Assembly (NCBI RefSeq): GCF_013520985.1
Contig: NZ_JACDTY010000010.1
Coordinates: 124,001 to 188,000, forward strand
Reading direction: 5' to 3'
DNA length: 64,000 nt
From: Mesorhizobium neociceri
GTDB taxonomy: Bacteria; Pseudomonadota; Alphaproteobacteria; Rhizobiales; Rhizobiaceae
Shown here: piece after piece, positions 26,457-35,400 of the stretch
Layout: the number at the start of each line of letters is the position of its first letter
Numbering within the stretch: the stretch's first letter is position 1
Made by a program: the position numbers and the translations under genes
The notes under the pieces: model-generated
Databases searched by the model: none
What the model saw: only the letters and a program-made list of their open reading frames with translations
What the model was told of the DNA's origin: nothing

Positions 26457-27391
26457 CACCCTTTCACCGCGCCGGCGGCGATGCCGCGCACGAAAAGCTT
26501 GCCGGAAATGAAGTAGACGATGAGTGGCACGAGGCCGGTCAGGATGGTGGCGGCCATGTTGACGTTGTACTCCTTCACGCCTTGCACCGAGTTGACGATG
26601 TTGTTGAGCTGCACCGTCATCGGATAGGTGTCAGGGCGGGTGTAGACGACGCCGAACAGGAAGTCGTTCCAGATGCCGGTCACCTGCAGGATGATGGCGA
26701 CGACGAAGATCGGCAGCGACATCGGCGCCATGATGCGCAGGAAGATGCCCCAGAAGCCGGCGCCGTCGACGCGCGCCGCGCGGAACAACTCTTCCGGCAT
26801 CGAAGCGAAATAATTGCGGAACAAAAGCGTCAGGATCGGCATGCCGAAGATCGAATGCACGATCACCAGCCCGCTGAGGCTGCCATAGAGGCCGATCTCG
26901 CGCAGGATGATGACGATCGGATAGATCATCACCTGATAGGGGATAAAGGCGCCGACGATCAGGATGACGAAGAACGTGTCGGCGCCCTTGAAGCGCCAGT
27001 TGGCGAGCGCGTAGCCGTTGACCGAGGCAATCGCGATCGACAGCAGCACCGACGGCACGGTGATGCGCACCGAATTCCAGAAGCCGCGCGACAGCCCGTC
27101 GCAGTTGAGGCCGGTGCAGGCTGTCGCCCACGCCTTGACCCACGGTTCGAAAGTGATTTCGAGCGGCGGCGAGAAGATGTTGCCGAGCCGTATCTCAGGC
27201 ATGCCCTTGAGCGAGGTGACGACCATCACATAGAGCGGCAGCAGATAGTAGACAGCCACCACGAACAGCGTGCCATAAAGGAAGATGTTGCGGCGCGAGA
27301 AGACATGCCGCGGCTTTGGTCCGCGCGGCCCCAGGGCTTCGCGCTCGGCGGCACCCGCGCCGGCGGGCAAGGGGACGGCCGGGTCAGCCAC
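26456..27391 (-). CDS. Sugar ABC transporter permease (MalG type)
   Basis: 311 residues with a Pro/Arg-rich cytoplasmic N-terminus, six membrane helices (first LYGTLFVVAVYYLLPLYVMV) and the EAA loop EELFRAARVDGAGFWGIFLRI that docks on the ATPase. It starts with GTG 27391 inside the end of the MalF-type gene (8-bp overlap) and its stop overlaps the ATPase start, so the three genes are tightly coupled. Confidence 0.95.
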   Translation of the reverse strand: MADPAVPLPAGAGAAEREALGPRGPKPRHVFSRRNIFLYGTLFVVAVYYLLPLYVMVVTSLKGMPEIRLGNIFSPPLEITFEPWVKAWATACTGLNCDGLSRGFWNSVRITVPSVLLSIAIASVNGYALANWRFKGADTFFVILIVGAFIPYQVMIYPIVIILREIGLYGSLSGLVIVHSIFGMPILTLLFRNYFASMPEELFRAARVDGAGFWGIFLRIMAPMSLPIFVVAIILQVTGIWNDFLFGVVYTRPDTYPMTVQLNNIVNSVQGVKEYNVNMAATILTGLVPLIVYFISGKLFVRGIAAGAVKG

Positions 27392-28277
27392 GCTTCTTGC
27401 CTCCGAACTCGAGATAGGCCCACGGCACGATGACGATCACCACCGAGAGCAGCATCATGGTCGAGGCGGCAAAGCCCTGGCCGAGATTCTGGGCGAAGAA
27501 CATGTAGTCGTAGACATATTTTGCCGGCACTTCGGAGGCGATGCCGGGGCCGCCGCTGGTCTGGGCGACGACGAGGTCGTAGACCTTGACGATTCCGGAA
27601 GCGATGATGACCAGCGTGGTGATGAAGACCGGCCGCATCATCGGGATGACGATGAACAGATAGGTCTTCCACATCGGAATCCCGTCCACCCGCGCCGCCT
27701 TCCATATGTCTTCGTCGATGCCGCGCAGGCCGGCCAGCATCAGGCACATGATCAGCCCTGTGCCTTGCCACAGCGCCGCAATCGAAATGCCGTAGATGAC
27801 GATGCTGGAGTTATAGAGCGGGTCGAAGCTGAAGCTCGTCCAGCCGAGGTCCCGCACCACATGCTGGATGCCGAAATCCGGATTGAGCAGCCACTGCCAG
27901 ACAAGGCCGGTGACGATGAAGGACAGCGCGAACGGATAGAGGAAGATGGTGCGGAACGTGTCCTCAAAGCGGATCTTCTGGTCGAGAAGTGCCGCAAGCA
28001 GGAAGCCGATGACCAGCGAGAACACCAGCGAGATGGCGCCATAGATCAACAGGTTCTCGATCGAGACCAGCCAGCGCGGCGTCGCCCACAGCCGGTAATA
28101 CTGATCGAGGCCGACGAAATTCAGCCGCGGCAAGAGCTTCGAATTGGTGAAGGAATAGAGCACCGTCCACAACGTCCCGCCAACGAAGACCACCGACGCG
28201 GTGAGGATCATCGGGATCGAGGCGACCTTCGCATTGAGGTTGCGGAACAGCGGGTTGGGGCGTTCGCTCTTGCTCAT
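27384..28277 (-). CDS. Sugar ABC transporter permease (MalF type)
   Basis: 297 residues, six membrane helices starting at IPMILTASVVFVGGTLWTVL. The EAA loop is EDIWKAARVDGIPMWKTYLF. It forms the inner-membrane channel with the MalG-type partner encoded next. It lies 82 bp after the binding-protein gene, without a visible terminator between them. Confidence 0.95.
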   Translation of the reverse strand: MSKSERPNPLFRNLNAKVASIPMILTASVVFVGGTLWTVLYSFTNSKLLPRLNFVGLDQYYRLWATPRWLVSIENLLIYGAISLVFSLVIGFLLAALLDQKIRFEDTFRTIFLYPFALSFIVTGLVWQWLLNPDFGIQHVVRDLGWTSFSFDPLYNSSIVIYGISIAALWQGTGLIMCLMLAGLRGIDEDIWKAARVDGIPMWKTYLFIVIPMMRPVFITTLVIIASGIVKVYDLVVAQTSGGPGIASEVPAKYVYDYMFFAQNLGQGFAASTMMLLSVVIVIVPWAYLEFGGKKRG

Positions 28278-28359
28278 CTCGTCAGCCGGCTGGGTAAGGG
28301 CGGTGCGATCCCGGCCCTGCTTTTGGCAAGGCCGGGAGCGAAGTGGATTGCCTCCAACG

Positions 28360-29598
28360 TCAGTCTGCCGCCGCGATGAGGTCGGCGAAGCGCTTCTGCG
28401 CCTCTTCCACCGTCATGTCCGGCTTGGCGAAGAATTCGGCGAAGAGATCTTCCTTCTGCTTCTGGGTGTCCTGCGACATCAGCTGGTCCGTCCACGGGAT
28501 GACAGCGCCCTTGGCGAGGATGGCGAGGCCCTTCTTCATGCAGTCATTGGCTGCGTTCAGGTCGACGTCGCCACGCACCGGCAGCGAGCCCTTCTTGAGG
28601 TTGAAGGCGACCTGCGTCTTGGGGTCGAGCAGCGTTTCGGCCAGCACCTCCTGCGCCTTGGACTTGTCGGCATCCTTGAGCAGCGGGAAGTAGAAGGCGT
28701 CGCCGCCGGTGGCGATCACTTCGTTCAGGCCGAGGCCCGGCAGGCAGGTGTAGTCCTTACCCGCGACCTTGCCGGCAACCTGGAATTCGCCTTGTGCCCA
28801 GTCGCCCATGATCTGGCCGCCGGCCTTGCCGGTGATGACCAGATTGGTCGCCTGGTTCCAGTCCTGGACATTGGTGTTCTTGGCCATCTTGCGGGCATCG
28901 TCGGCGGCCTTGAACACCTTTGCGATCTCAGGCCCGGCGGCAAACTTGGCGTCCTTGTCCTTGTAGACCTTGAGGAATGCATCGGAGCCGCCGACGGCCG
29001 CCAGCAGCACGTCAAAGGCGCCGGAGGACTGCCATGCCTGCCCGCCGACAGCGAGCGGGATGATGCCGGCCTTTTCCAGCGCCGGCGCTGCCGCCACGAA
29101 CTCATTCCAGTCCTTCGGCATCGGTACGCCGGCCTTGGCGAAGGCCTCGTTCGATAGCCACAGCCACTGCCAGGAATGGATGTTGACCGGCACGCAATAG
29201 ATCTTGCCGTCGATGATGCAGCTGTCGAGCAGGCTCTTCGGCCGCACGATTTCCGTCCACTTGCCCTTGGTGGCGACGTCGGTGAGGTCGCGCATCAGGC
29301 CGGCCTGCACCAGTTCTTCCGCCTGCCGGCCGTGGTTGAACTGGGTGGCGCCCATCGGATCGCCGCCGGTGATGCGGCTGATCATGATCGGCCGCGCGGT
29401 GCCGCCGGACCCGGCGATGGCGCCGTCGACCCAGTGATTGCCGGTCGCATCGAAGGCCTTGGCGAGTTCCGCAACCGCCGCCGCCTCGCCGCCCGAGGTC
29501 CACCAATGGGTGACTTCAAGGTCAGTCGCGGCTGCCGGGCCGGCAAACTGCAGCGCGGCCGTCGCTGCAAAAGCAGCGGTCAAAAGTTTATAGCGCAT
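28360..29598 (-). CDS. Sugar ABC transporter substrate-binding protein
   Basis: 412 residues from ATG 29598 behind a consensus GGGAGGA. Signal peptide LLTAAFAATAALQFAGPAAA; the mature protein starts TDLEVTHWWTSGGEAAAVAE, the hallmark of the glucose/mannose- or glucoside-binding COG1653 group. Aromatic clusters (NIHSWQWLWLSNEAF, GGQAWQSSGAFD) fit sugar stacking. The frame upstream is open to 29880 but is leader DNA containing the operator. First gene of a seven-gene operon running to 22276; the substrate is not decided by sequence. Confidence 0.94.
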   Translation of the reverse strand: MRYKLLTAAFAATAALQFAGPAAATDLEVTHWWTSGGEAAAVAELAKAFDATGNHWVDGAIAGSGGTARPIMISRITGGDPMGATQFNHGRQAEELVQAGLMRDLTDVATKGKWTEIVRPKSLLDSCIIDGKIYCVPVNIHSWQWLWLSNEAFAKAGVPMPKDWNEFVAAAPALEKAGIIPLAVGGQAWQSSGAFDVLLAAVGGSDAFLKVYKDKDAKFAAGPEIAKVFKAADDARKMAKNTNVQDWNQATNLVITGKAGGQIMGDWAQGEFQVAGKVAGKDYTCLPGLGLNEVIATGGDAFYFPLLKDADKSKAQEVLAETLLDPKTQVAFNLKKGSLPVRGDVDLNAANDCMKKGLAILAKGAVIPWTDQLMSQDTQKQKEDLFAEFFAKPDMTVEEAQKRFADLIAAAD

Positions 29599-29613
29599 TT
29601 CGGTTCCTCCCAG

Positions 29614-29633
29614 AATCTGAAACGTTACAGATT
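29614..29633. promoter_or_regulatory. Operator-like palindrome upstream of the sugar operon
   Basis: AATCTGAAACGTTACAGATT, a 20-bp near-perfect palindrome centred on AACGTT, 16 bp upstream of the binding-protein ATG. The core CTGAAACGTTACAG is the exact reverse complement of the one at 29882-29895. A central CG in an even palindrome is typical of LacI-family operators. Confidence 0.75.
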
Positions 29634-29878
29634 TTCGATACGGCAATTGTGCAGTGCGTGCAACCCCTCCGGTAGACGCGCCTCGATATTTTTTCGAGGC
29701 GCGAACAAATTCCTTGCACGCAAGCCGGCAAACTCTGCTTAAAACCGGCTGCTGCGCTGCAAAATTATGCTGCAGTGCAAGAAATCCGCCCCAGGCCTCG
29801 TTTTCTCTCGTGGCTTCGGCCGGGACCAAAAAGCCTGCCAGAACCATGGATTGGGCGGTCTGCAGCGGCAATATTGGC

Positions 29879-29898
29879 AATCTGTAACGTTTCAGTAT
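29879..29898. promoter_or_regulatory. Second operator-like palindrome, upstream of the lacI-type gene
   Basis: Core CTGTAACGTTTCAG (29882-29895) lies 99 bp upstream of the regulator ATG and about 265 bp from the first site. The pair suggests autoregulation plus possible looping by the LacI-type protein. The rest of the 395-bp interval (29599-29993) shows no gene. Confidence 0.7.
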
Positions 29899-29993
29899 AT
29901 TGACGCCTGGCGGGCGAAGAATCGTGCCACATCGTCATCGAAGCGATTGTCGGCCGGTCCGGCGACTGCTATGCGCCTGACGGGGCGGGACGA

Positions 29994-31037
29994 ATGGACA
30001 GGGACCAGACGGACAAGGACGACGAGGCGTCGGCGCATGAGCGGCCGACGCTGAAGACGCTTGCCTTCATGACCGGGCTCGGCGTCACCACCGTCTCGCG
30101 CGCGTTGAAGGATGCGCCTGAGATCGGCGCCGAGACCAGGCGGCGGGTTCAGCTCGTTGCCAGGCAGATCGGCTACCGGCCGAACCGCGCCGGTGTGCGC
30201 CTCAGAACAGGCAAGACCAATGTCATCAGCCTCGTGCTCAACACCGAGCGCGAGATCATGAGCTTTGTCTCCGACATCATCTACGGTGTGTCGGAGGTCA
30301 TTGCCGACACGCCCTATCACCTGATCGTCACGCCCTATTCGCGCTCGCAGGATCCGCTGGATCCGGTGAAATACCTCGTCGAGTCCGGCTCGGCCGACGG
30401 CGTCATCATTTCGCGCACGCAGCCCAATGACCCACGCGCCCGTTACATGCTGGAGCGCGGCATTCCCTTTGCCACGCATGGCCGCACCGATATGGGGCTG
30501 GTCCACCCCTATCATGACTTCGACAACTACGCCTTCGCCGCCGAGGCGGTACGCCATCTGGCCGGCATCGGCCGGCGCCGGCTGGCCCTGGTGACACCGC
30601 CGGTCGGGCTCACCTATTACGGCCACACGGTGAACGGCTTTGCCGATGCGCTGGGTGAGGTCGGCGCCAGCGAAGTGCCGTTCAACACCGTTTCGATCGA
30701 CCAGTCGATCGATCAGATCAGGACACGGACCGCGCAGTTGATGCGCCGCGACGTCAGGCCGGACGGGTTCGTCAGCAGCGCCGCCGCGGCAACGCTGGCC
30801 ATCGTCGCCGGCATCGAGGATGCCGGCCTGAAACTCGGCCGCGACGTCGACGTGGTGTCCAAGCAGTCGTCGGAACTGCTGCATTTGTTCCGCCGGGAGT
30901 TGCTGGTCGTCAACGAAGACTTCCGCCTGGCAGGCACCGAGCTTGCCCGCGCCGTGCTGGGCTGGATAGGCGGCGGCGCACCCGGCTCTTTGCAGAGCGT
31001 GGTCAAGCCGGGCAACGTCGTCTCGTATAGCGGTTGA
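29994..31037 (+). CDS. LacI family transcriptional regulator (AglR-like)
   Basis: 347 residues. The LacI helix-turn-helix and hinge are TLKTLAFMTGLGVTTVSRAL and IGYRPNRAGVRLRTGKTNVI; the rest is a periplasmic-binding-protein-like sensor domain. An N-terminal extension of about 17 charged residues precedes the HTH. The overall sequence resembles rhizobial AglR-type regulators of sugar uptake. Divergent from the ABC operon and separated from it by two matching palindromes, so it is probably its repressor and is relieved by the transported sugar. Confidence 0.92.
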   Translation: MDRDQTDKDDEASAHERPTLKTLAFMTGLGVTTVSRALKDAPEIGAETRRRVQLVARQIGYRPNRAGVRLRTGKTNVISLVLNTEREIMSFVSDIIYGVSEVIADTPYHLIVTPYSRSQDPLDPVKYLVESGSADGVIISRTQPNDPRARYMLERGIPFATHGRTDMGLVHPYHDFDNYAFAAEAVRHLAGIGRRRLALVTPPVGLTYYGHTVNGFADALGEVGASEVPFNTVSIDQSIDQIRTRTAQLMRRDVRPDGFVSSAAAATLAIVAGIEDAGLKLGRDVDVVSKQSSELLHLFRRELLVVNEDFRLAGTELARAVLGWIGGGAPGSLQSVVKPGNVVSYSG

Positions 31038-31071
31038 TTGGCGCGACCTGAGAGGCCTGGCCTCACCGACT

Positions 31072-32499
31072 CTAGCCAGCCGCGCCGCTGCCCCATGGTC
31101 CGTGGAAAGCCCCCTGCTCGCCGATGCGCTCGAAGCCGTGCGCACCGAAGAAATCGCGCTGCGCCTGGATCAGGTTCGAGGTGCCGCGCCCCTGGCGGTA
31201 GCTGTCGAAATAGGCGAGTGCCGACGCCAGCGCCGGCACGGGCGAGCCGGCCTCAGACGCTCTTGCGACGATGCGCCGGAGCGACGGATGCGCCTCCTGC
31301 ATCATGGTAATGAAGGCCGGCGCCATCAAAAGGTTGGTGGCAGCGCCGCCGGAGCCGAAGGCTTCCGCCATCGTGTCGAGCATTTGCGAGCGGATGATGC
31401 AGCCGGCGCGCCAGATCTTGGCGATGGTCGGCATCGGCAGGTTCCAGTTGAACTCCTTCGAGGCGCCGCTCATCACCGCGAAACCTTGCGCATAGGCAGC
31501 GATCTTGCCGGCGAGCAGCGCCTGTTCCAGATCTTTCAGAAGTGCCGCCTTGTCGCCGGCAATCTTGGTCACGCCGATATTGCCATAGGCCTTTTCGGCT
31601 GCCTGGCGCTCATCCTTGATCGACGACAGCACGCGCGCCGCCACCGCCGCCTCGATCGCGGTCGCCGGAATGCCGAGTTGCTGCGCCTCGATGACCGACC
31701 ATTTGCCGGTGCCCTTCTGGCCGGCACGGTCGAGGATGATGTCAACCACCGGCTTGCCGGTCTTTGGATCATCGGCGGCCAGAACCTCGGCGGTGATCTC
31801 GATCAGATACGAATCGAGCCGGCCCTTGTTCCAGTTTTCAAAGACGGCGCCGATCTCCTTCGGCCCCATGCCGAGACCGTCGCGCAATATGCCGTAGATT
31901 TCGGCGATCATCTGCATGTCGGCATATTCGATGCCGTTGTGAATGGTCTTCACGAAATGCCCTGCGCCGTCGGTGCCGAGCCATGCAGCGCACGGTTCGT
32001 CCTTGAATTTGGCTGAGATCGCGGTGAGCACGCTTTCGACGCGCTTCCAGGATTCTTCGGTGCCACCGACCATGATCGACGGTCCGTGGCGCGCCCCCTC
32101 TTCGCCGCCGGATACGCCCATGCCGATGAAGGTGAGGCCCGAGTCCGACAGTTCGGAAAAGCGCCGCATCGTGTCGCGAAAATTGGCGTTGCCGGCATCG
32201 ATGACGATGTCATTGTCTGACAGCACGCCGCGCAGTGCCTCGATCTGTTCGTCGACCGGCTTGCCGGCCAGCACCATGATGATGATCGGTCGTGGCGGCC
32301 GGATAGCTTCGGCAAGTTCCTCCAGGCTGTAGCAGGGCACCACCCTGTCGCGCAGTGCACCGGCGCTTTCGAGGAAGGCGTCGGTGCGTGCCTTGGTGCG
32401 GTTGAAGACGGCGATGCGGTGCCCGTGCTCGGCAATGTTGAGCGCCAGGTTGGAACCCATCGTGCCAAGGCCGATCAGGCCGATTTCGGCTTTTTCCAT
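31072..32499 (-). CDS. gnd: 6-phosphogluconate dehydrogenase (decarboxylating)
   Basis: 475 residues, the usual length for the long dimeric enzyme, which converts 6-phosphogluconate to ribulose 5-phosphate plus CO2 with NAD(P)+. Rossmann motif IGLIGLGTMGSNLALN, the NRT turn that binds the NADP 2'-phosphate, the GxGVSGGEEGARHGPSIM signature, catalytic Lys/Glu in KTIHNGIEYADMQ and the C-terminal RDFFGAHGFERI are all present. GGGAAG precedes ATG 32499. It converges with the LacI gene, with 34 bp between stops. Confidence 0.96.
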   Translation of the reverse strand: MEKAEIGLIGLGTMGSNLALNIAEHGHRIAVFNRTKARTDAFLESAGALRDRVVPCYSLEELAEAIRPPRPIIIMVLAGKPVDEQIEALRGVLSDNDIVIDAGNANFRDTMRRFSELSDSGLTFIGMGVSGGEEGARHGPSIMVGGTEESWKRVESVLTAISAKFKDEPCAAWLGTDGAGHFVKTIHNGIEYADMQMIAEIYGILRDGLGMGPKEIGAVFENWNKGRLDSYLIEITAEVLAADDPKTGKPVVDIILDRAGQKGTGKWSVIEAQQLGIPATAIEAAVAARVLSSIKDERQAAEKAYGNIGVTKIAGDKAALLKDLEQALLAGKIAAYAQGFAVMSGASKEFNWNLPMPTIAKIWRAGCIIRSQMLDTMAEAFGSGGAATNLLMAPAFITMMQEAHPSLRRIVARASEAGSPVPALASALAYFDSYRQGRGTSNLIQAQRDFFGAHGFERIGEQGAFHGPWGSGAAG

Positions 32500-32670
32500 C
32501 GTTTCTTCCCTGCTTTCGCATTTTGTTGAGGTCGCGTTTTGCCGGGATGATTGACGGGCCTTTCGGGCCGCGTCAACCGCTTCGCTGAATTGTGACGACC
32601 TCGCGCTGTGTGAGATTCAGGTCGGGGCGAGTCGAGAAGCGTCCGTTCGGCGACCAGACGACGCCTTGCC

Positions 32671-32705
32671 GATTGGACATATGGCGATAGATTGGACATA
32701 TGGCG
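32671..32705 (+). repeat. Tandem duplication of a start-codon region
   Basis: GATTGGACATATGGCG occurs at 32671 and again at 32690, a 19-bp period with ATA between. Each copy carries an ATG (32681 and 32700). Because 19 is not a multiple of three, the first ATG is out of frame with the VOC gene and opens a short frame that soon stops. Confidence 0.85.
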
Positions 32706-33137
32706 CTCAAACGGATGGACAACGTCGGCATCGTCGTCGATGACCTCGAAGAGACGGTTGCGTTCTTTCTTGAGCTCGGCCTCGAGCTCGAAGGGCGGGC
32801 CACGATCGAGGGAGAATGGGCCGGACGTGTCACCGGACTGGGCGATCAGCGCGTCGAGATTGCCATGATGCGCACGCCGGACGGCCACAACCGGCTCGAG
32901 CTCTCCCGCTTCCTTGCACCGCCTGTCGTCGCGGATCACCGCAACGCCCCGGTCAACGCCCTGGGCTACCTCCGCGTCATGTTCACTGTGGACGACATCG
33001 ACGAGACGCTTGAAAGGCTCCGCAAGCGCGGCGCGCAGCTCGTAGGCGAAGTCGTCCAGTACAAAAACGTGTATCGGCTCTGCTACATCCGCGGGCCGGA
33101 AGGGCATCTCATCGGACTCGCCCAACAGCTCGGCTGA
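32700..33137 (+). CDS. VOC (glyoxalase/bleomycin-resistance) family protein
   Basis: 145 residues with two beta-alpha-beta-beta-beta modules: RMDNVGIVVDDLEETVAFF and RVMFTVDDIDETLERLRKRG, ending YIRGPEGHLIGLAQQL. Typical metal-ligand positions are partly occupied. VOC proteins include lyases, dioxygenases and drug-binding proteins, and the sequence does not decide which. No good ribosome binding site is seen; instead the start lies in a 19-bp tandem duplication. Isolated gene, divergent from gnd. Confidence 0.85.
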   Translation: MALKRMDNVGIVVDDLEETVAFFLELGLELEGRATIEGEWAGRVTGLGDQRVEIAMMRTPDGHNRLELSRFLAPPVVADHRNAPVNALGYLRVMFTVDDIDETLERLRKRGAQLVGEVVQYKNVYRLCYIRGPEGHLIGLAQQLG

Positions 33138-33167
33138 GCGCAGTACGAAGCGAGCATCACCTGAATA

Positions 33168-34787
33168 TCACTCAGAGCGGATATCGATCGGCGCCTCTAT
33201 CTTCACCAATTCGAAATCAGAGACGAGGATATCGAGCCGCGCCGTCCACCGGCCCGGAACCGGAATGACGAGATTGTCGACCCGCCAGGTGCCGTCGCCC
33301 GGCTTGATCGCAGGACGCTTTATCGGCTCGATGCCGGAATCGGGCTTGGACAGCACCAGCGTGACTTCCTTCGCGTCGAGCGGGCCGAAATCGCCGGTCA
33401 TGATGACGATGGAAGCACTGACCGGCCCGGTGTGGCCGGGGGTGATGTCGAGGTCTGCCATTGCTTTCAGCGTGTGGATGTGGATCGACGCCGGCTGTGC
33501 CGCGGCGATTGCCAGCGCCCGCGGCGGCGGCGTGAAGCGCCAGCCGGCGGCAACGCCGAAGATCAGGAGCACGATCAGCATTTCGACCGAGATCGAGCGG
33601 GTCAGCCGGCGCCGCACTTCCGTCGCTCCGGCCTCGGCGGAGGCGGTGAGCCGCCAGCGATTGACCGCCGCGAGCGTGAACAGAAACACCAATAGAGCCA
33701 GCTTGATCAGCAGCAGCCGGCCATAGGCGGTGTTGGCGAGCGCTGCCGGTGTCTGCACCTGGATGACGGCGAGCACGATGCCGGCGGCGGCAAGCACCGC
33801 CACCACAGGCATGATCGTGCGTGAAAACCGCCGCAGGAACGCGCCGGCCTCCACCGACTGGCTGTTCAGCGCCAGGCCGAGCGGCAGCAGCGCCCCGGCC
33901 CAGAAGGCGATGCCGGCGCCGTGCAGGAACACCATCGGCCGCGTCAGCCATTGCGGCTCGGCTGCACTGGCATGGCCGCTGGCGGCAAGGGCCGCGCCTA
34001 CGCCGGCCAGTCCGGCGAGCGCCAGCGGCCTGGCGGACGCGCGCGGCCCGACCAGCGACAAAAGACCAAGCCCGAGCGCCGCCAGCGCGATCAGCACAGT
34101 CCAGCCGAAGCTGGTGCCGAGGCCGGTCTGCCATATCACCGGTTGCGCCAGCCGCGCGAGCGGCGCGCCCAGCGCATCCAGCCCCTGGAACCCGAGCGAA
34201 AAGGGTGCGGCAACCAGGCCGCACAGGATTGCGGCAATGACAAAGCGCTGGCCCCAGCGCACGCCTTGCGCCAGCCATGTCAGCGCGAAGGCGCCGCCGA
34301 TACCGAGGAAAAGACCGATGTAGAGAAGAACCTTGCCGGTCCAGATCGCTGACCGCAGATCCATGTCGACGGCGTCCGCCACCGCCGGCGCCGCACTTGG
34401 CGCACCGACGGAAAACAGCACCGAGCCGCCGACCGGATGGCCGTCGGCGGAAATCACCCGCCAGCTCAAGACATGCGTGCCCCGCCCGAGCTTTTGCGGA
34501 TTGTCGATCTCGACCGTCTGGTCGTCGAGGCGAAACGAGGTCAGCGTGACAGGCGTGCCGTCGGGCCGCACCAAGGTCAGTACCAGCGGCGACACCGGCT
34601 CGCTGAAGGTCAGCGAAAATTGGCTCGGCGCTCGCGCCAGCACCGCGCCGTCGGCCGGTTCGGCCTTGATCAGCGCCGCATGGGCGATGGCAACGTTCGG
34701 AGCGGCAAGGACGGCAAGCAGCACGATCGCGACCAGCAGGCCGAGGCACCTGCCGGTTGTTCGTTTTATCCGCTGGAAATAGGCCAC
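33168..34787 (-). CDS. CopC-CopD fusion, copper resistance/import protein
   Basis: About 539 residues. After the signal sequence (GLLVAIVLLAVLAAPNVAIA) the mature N-terminus is HAALIKAEPADGAV, the His-first CopC fold that binds Cu(II); HVLSWRVISADGHPVGGS carries the later CopC histidines. Eight or so membrane helices form the CopD part (LHGAGIAFWAGALLPL, RFSRTIMPV), followed by a second periplasmic beta domain (about the last 110 residues). I prefer GTG 34787 because it yields a normal signal peptide; ATG 34847, overlapping the YcnI stop as TGATG, is in frame and also plausible. Confidence 0.88.
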   Translation of the reverse strand: MAYFQRIKRTTGRCLGLLVAIVLLAVLAAPNVAIAHAALIKAEPADGAVLARAPSQFSLTFSEPVSPLVLTLVRPDGTPVTLTSFRLDDQTVEIDNPQKLGRGTHVLSWRVISADGHPVGGSVLFSVGAPSAAPAVADAVDMDLRSAIWTGKVLLYIGLFLGIGGAFALTWLAQGVRWGQRFVIAAILCGLVAAPFSLGFQGLDALGAPLARLAQPVIWQTGLGTSFGWTVLIALAALGLGLLSLVGPRASARPLALAGLAGVGAALAASGHASAAEPQWLTRPMVFLHGAGIAFWAGALLPLGLALNSQSVEAGAFLRRFSRTIMPVVAVLAAAGIVLAVIQVQTPAALANTAYGRLLLIKLALLVFLFTLAAVNRWRLTASAEAGATEVRRRLTRSISVEMLIVLLIFGVAAGWRFTPPPRALAIAAAQPASIHIHTLKAMADLDITPGHTGPVSASIVIMTGDFGPLDAKEVTLVLSKPDSGIEPIKRPAIKPGDGTWRVDNLVIPVPGRWTARLDILVSDFELVKIEAPIDIRSE

Positions 34788-34846
34788 GCTTATGCCACCC
34801 ACCAAAACAGCGGCGCGCCGCGTCGAAGCAGCGCGCCGCCGATGCA

Positions 34847-35365
34847 TCACTTCTTCGGCAGCAGGTTGAGGCCGGGCGCCGGATCTTCCAGCGCATCCTC
34901 ATCCTGACCCGCCGCAGGAATCTCTATCCAACGAGTCGTGGCGCCATCGCATTCCTGCACGACTGGAAAATAGAGTTTCTGCCCGGCCGGCAGATCGGCG
35001 GCCAGCGTGCCGCGGAAGACGAACTCGTCATAAAATTCATCCGGCAGGCTGCCGCCGCTCCAGTCGACTTCCTTGACGCCCGACGTCACCGCCTCGCCGT
35101 AGAGCTGGTAGGATTTCTCGTACTTGCCTTTCTTGACCTGCAGCGTCCAGCCCGGCTTCGGCATCGGCTTCACCGCGATCACCCCTTCCGGGATTTGCAC
35201 GCGCACGGCAATCGTCGCCTTGCCGTCGCAGCCATGCGGCACCCGCAGCACGGCCTTGTAGGTCGAACCGACCGGCGCTTCCTGGGTTTCGAGCGTGATA
35301 TGGGCGAAGGCGGCACTTGTCCCCAGGACGAGACATGCAACCGCGGGCAAAAGGTACTTGTTCAT
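34847..35365 (-). CDS. YcnI-family (DUF1775) periplasmic copper-binding protein
   Basis: 172 residues. Signal peptide YLLPAVACLVLGTSAAFA is followed directly by HITLETQEAPVGS, so cleavage exposes an N-terminal histidine as in Bacillus YcnI, which binds Cu(II) through that residue and a Trp. PHGCDGKATIAVRVQIPEGV and VDWSGGSLPDEFYDEFVFRG are the family core. It lies 35 bp downstream of the PCu(A)C gene and next to CopCD, a common copper trio. Confidence 0.92.
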   Translation of the reverse strand: MNKYLLPAVACLVLGTSAAFAHITLETQEAPVGSTYKAVLRVPHGCDGKATIAVRVQIPEGVIAVKPMPKPGWTLQVKKGKYEKSYQLYGEAVTSGVKEVDWSGGSLPDEFYDEFVFRGTLAADLPAGQKLYFPVVQECDGATTRWIEIPAAGQDEDALEDPAPGLNLLPKK

Positions 35366-35400
35366 GATGGTCTCTCGAAAAATCGGTTGGCAATAATTGG

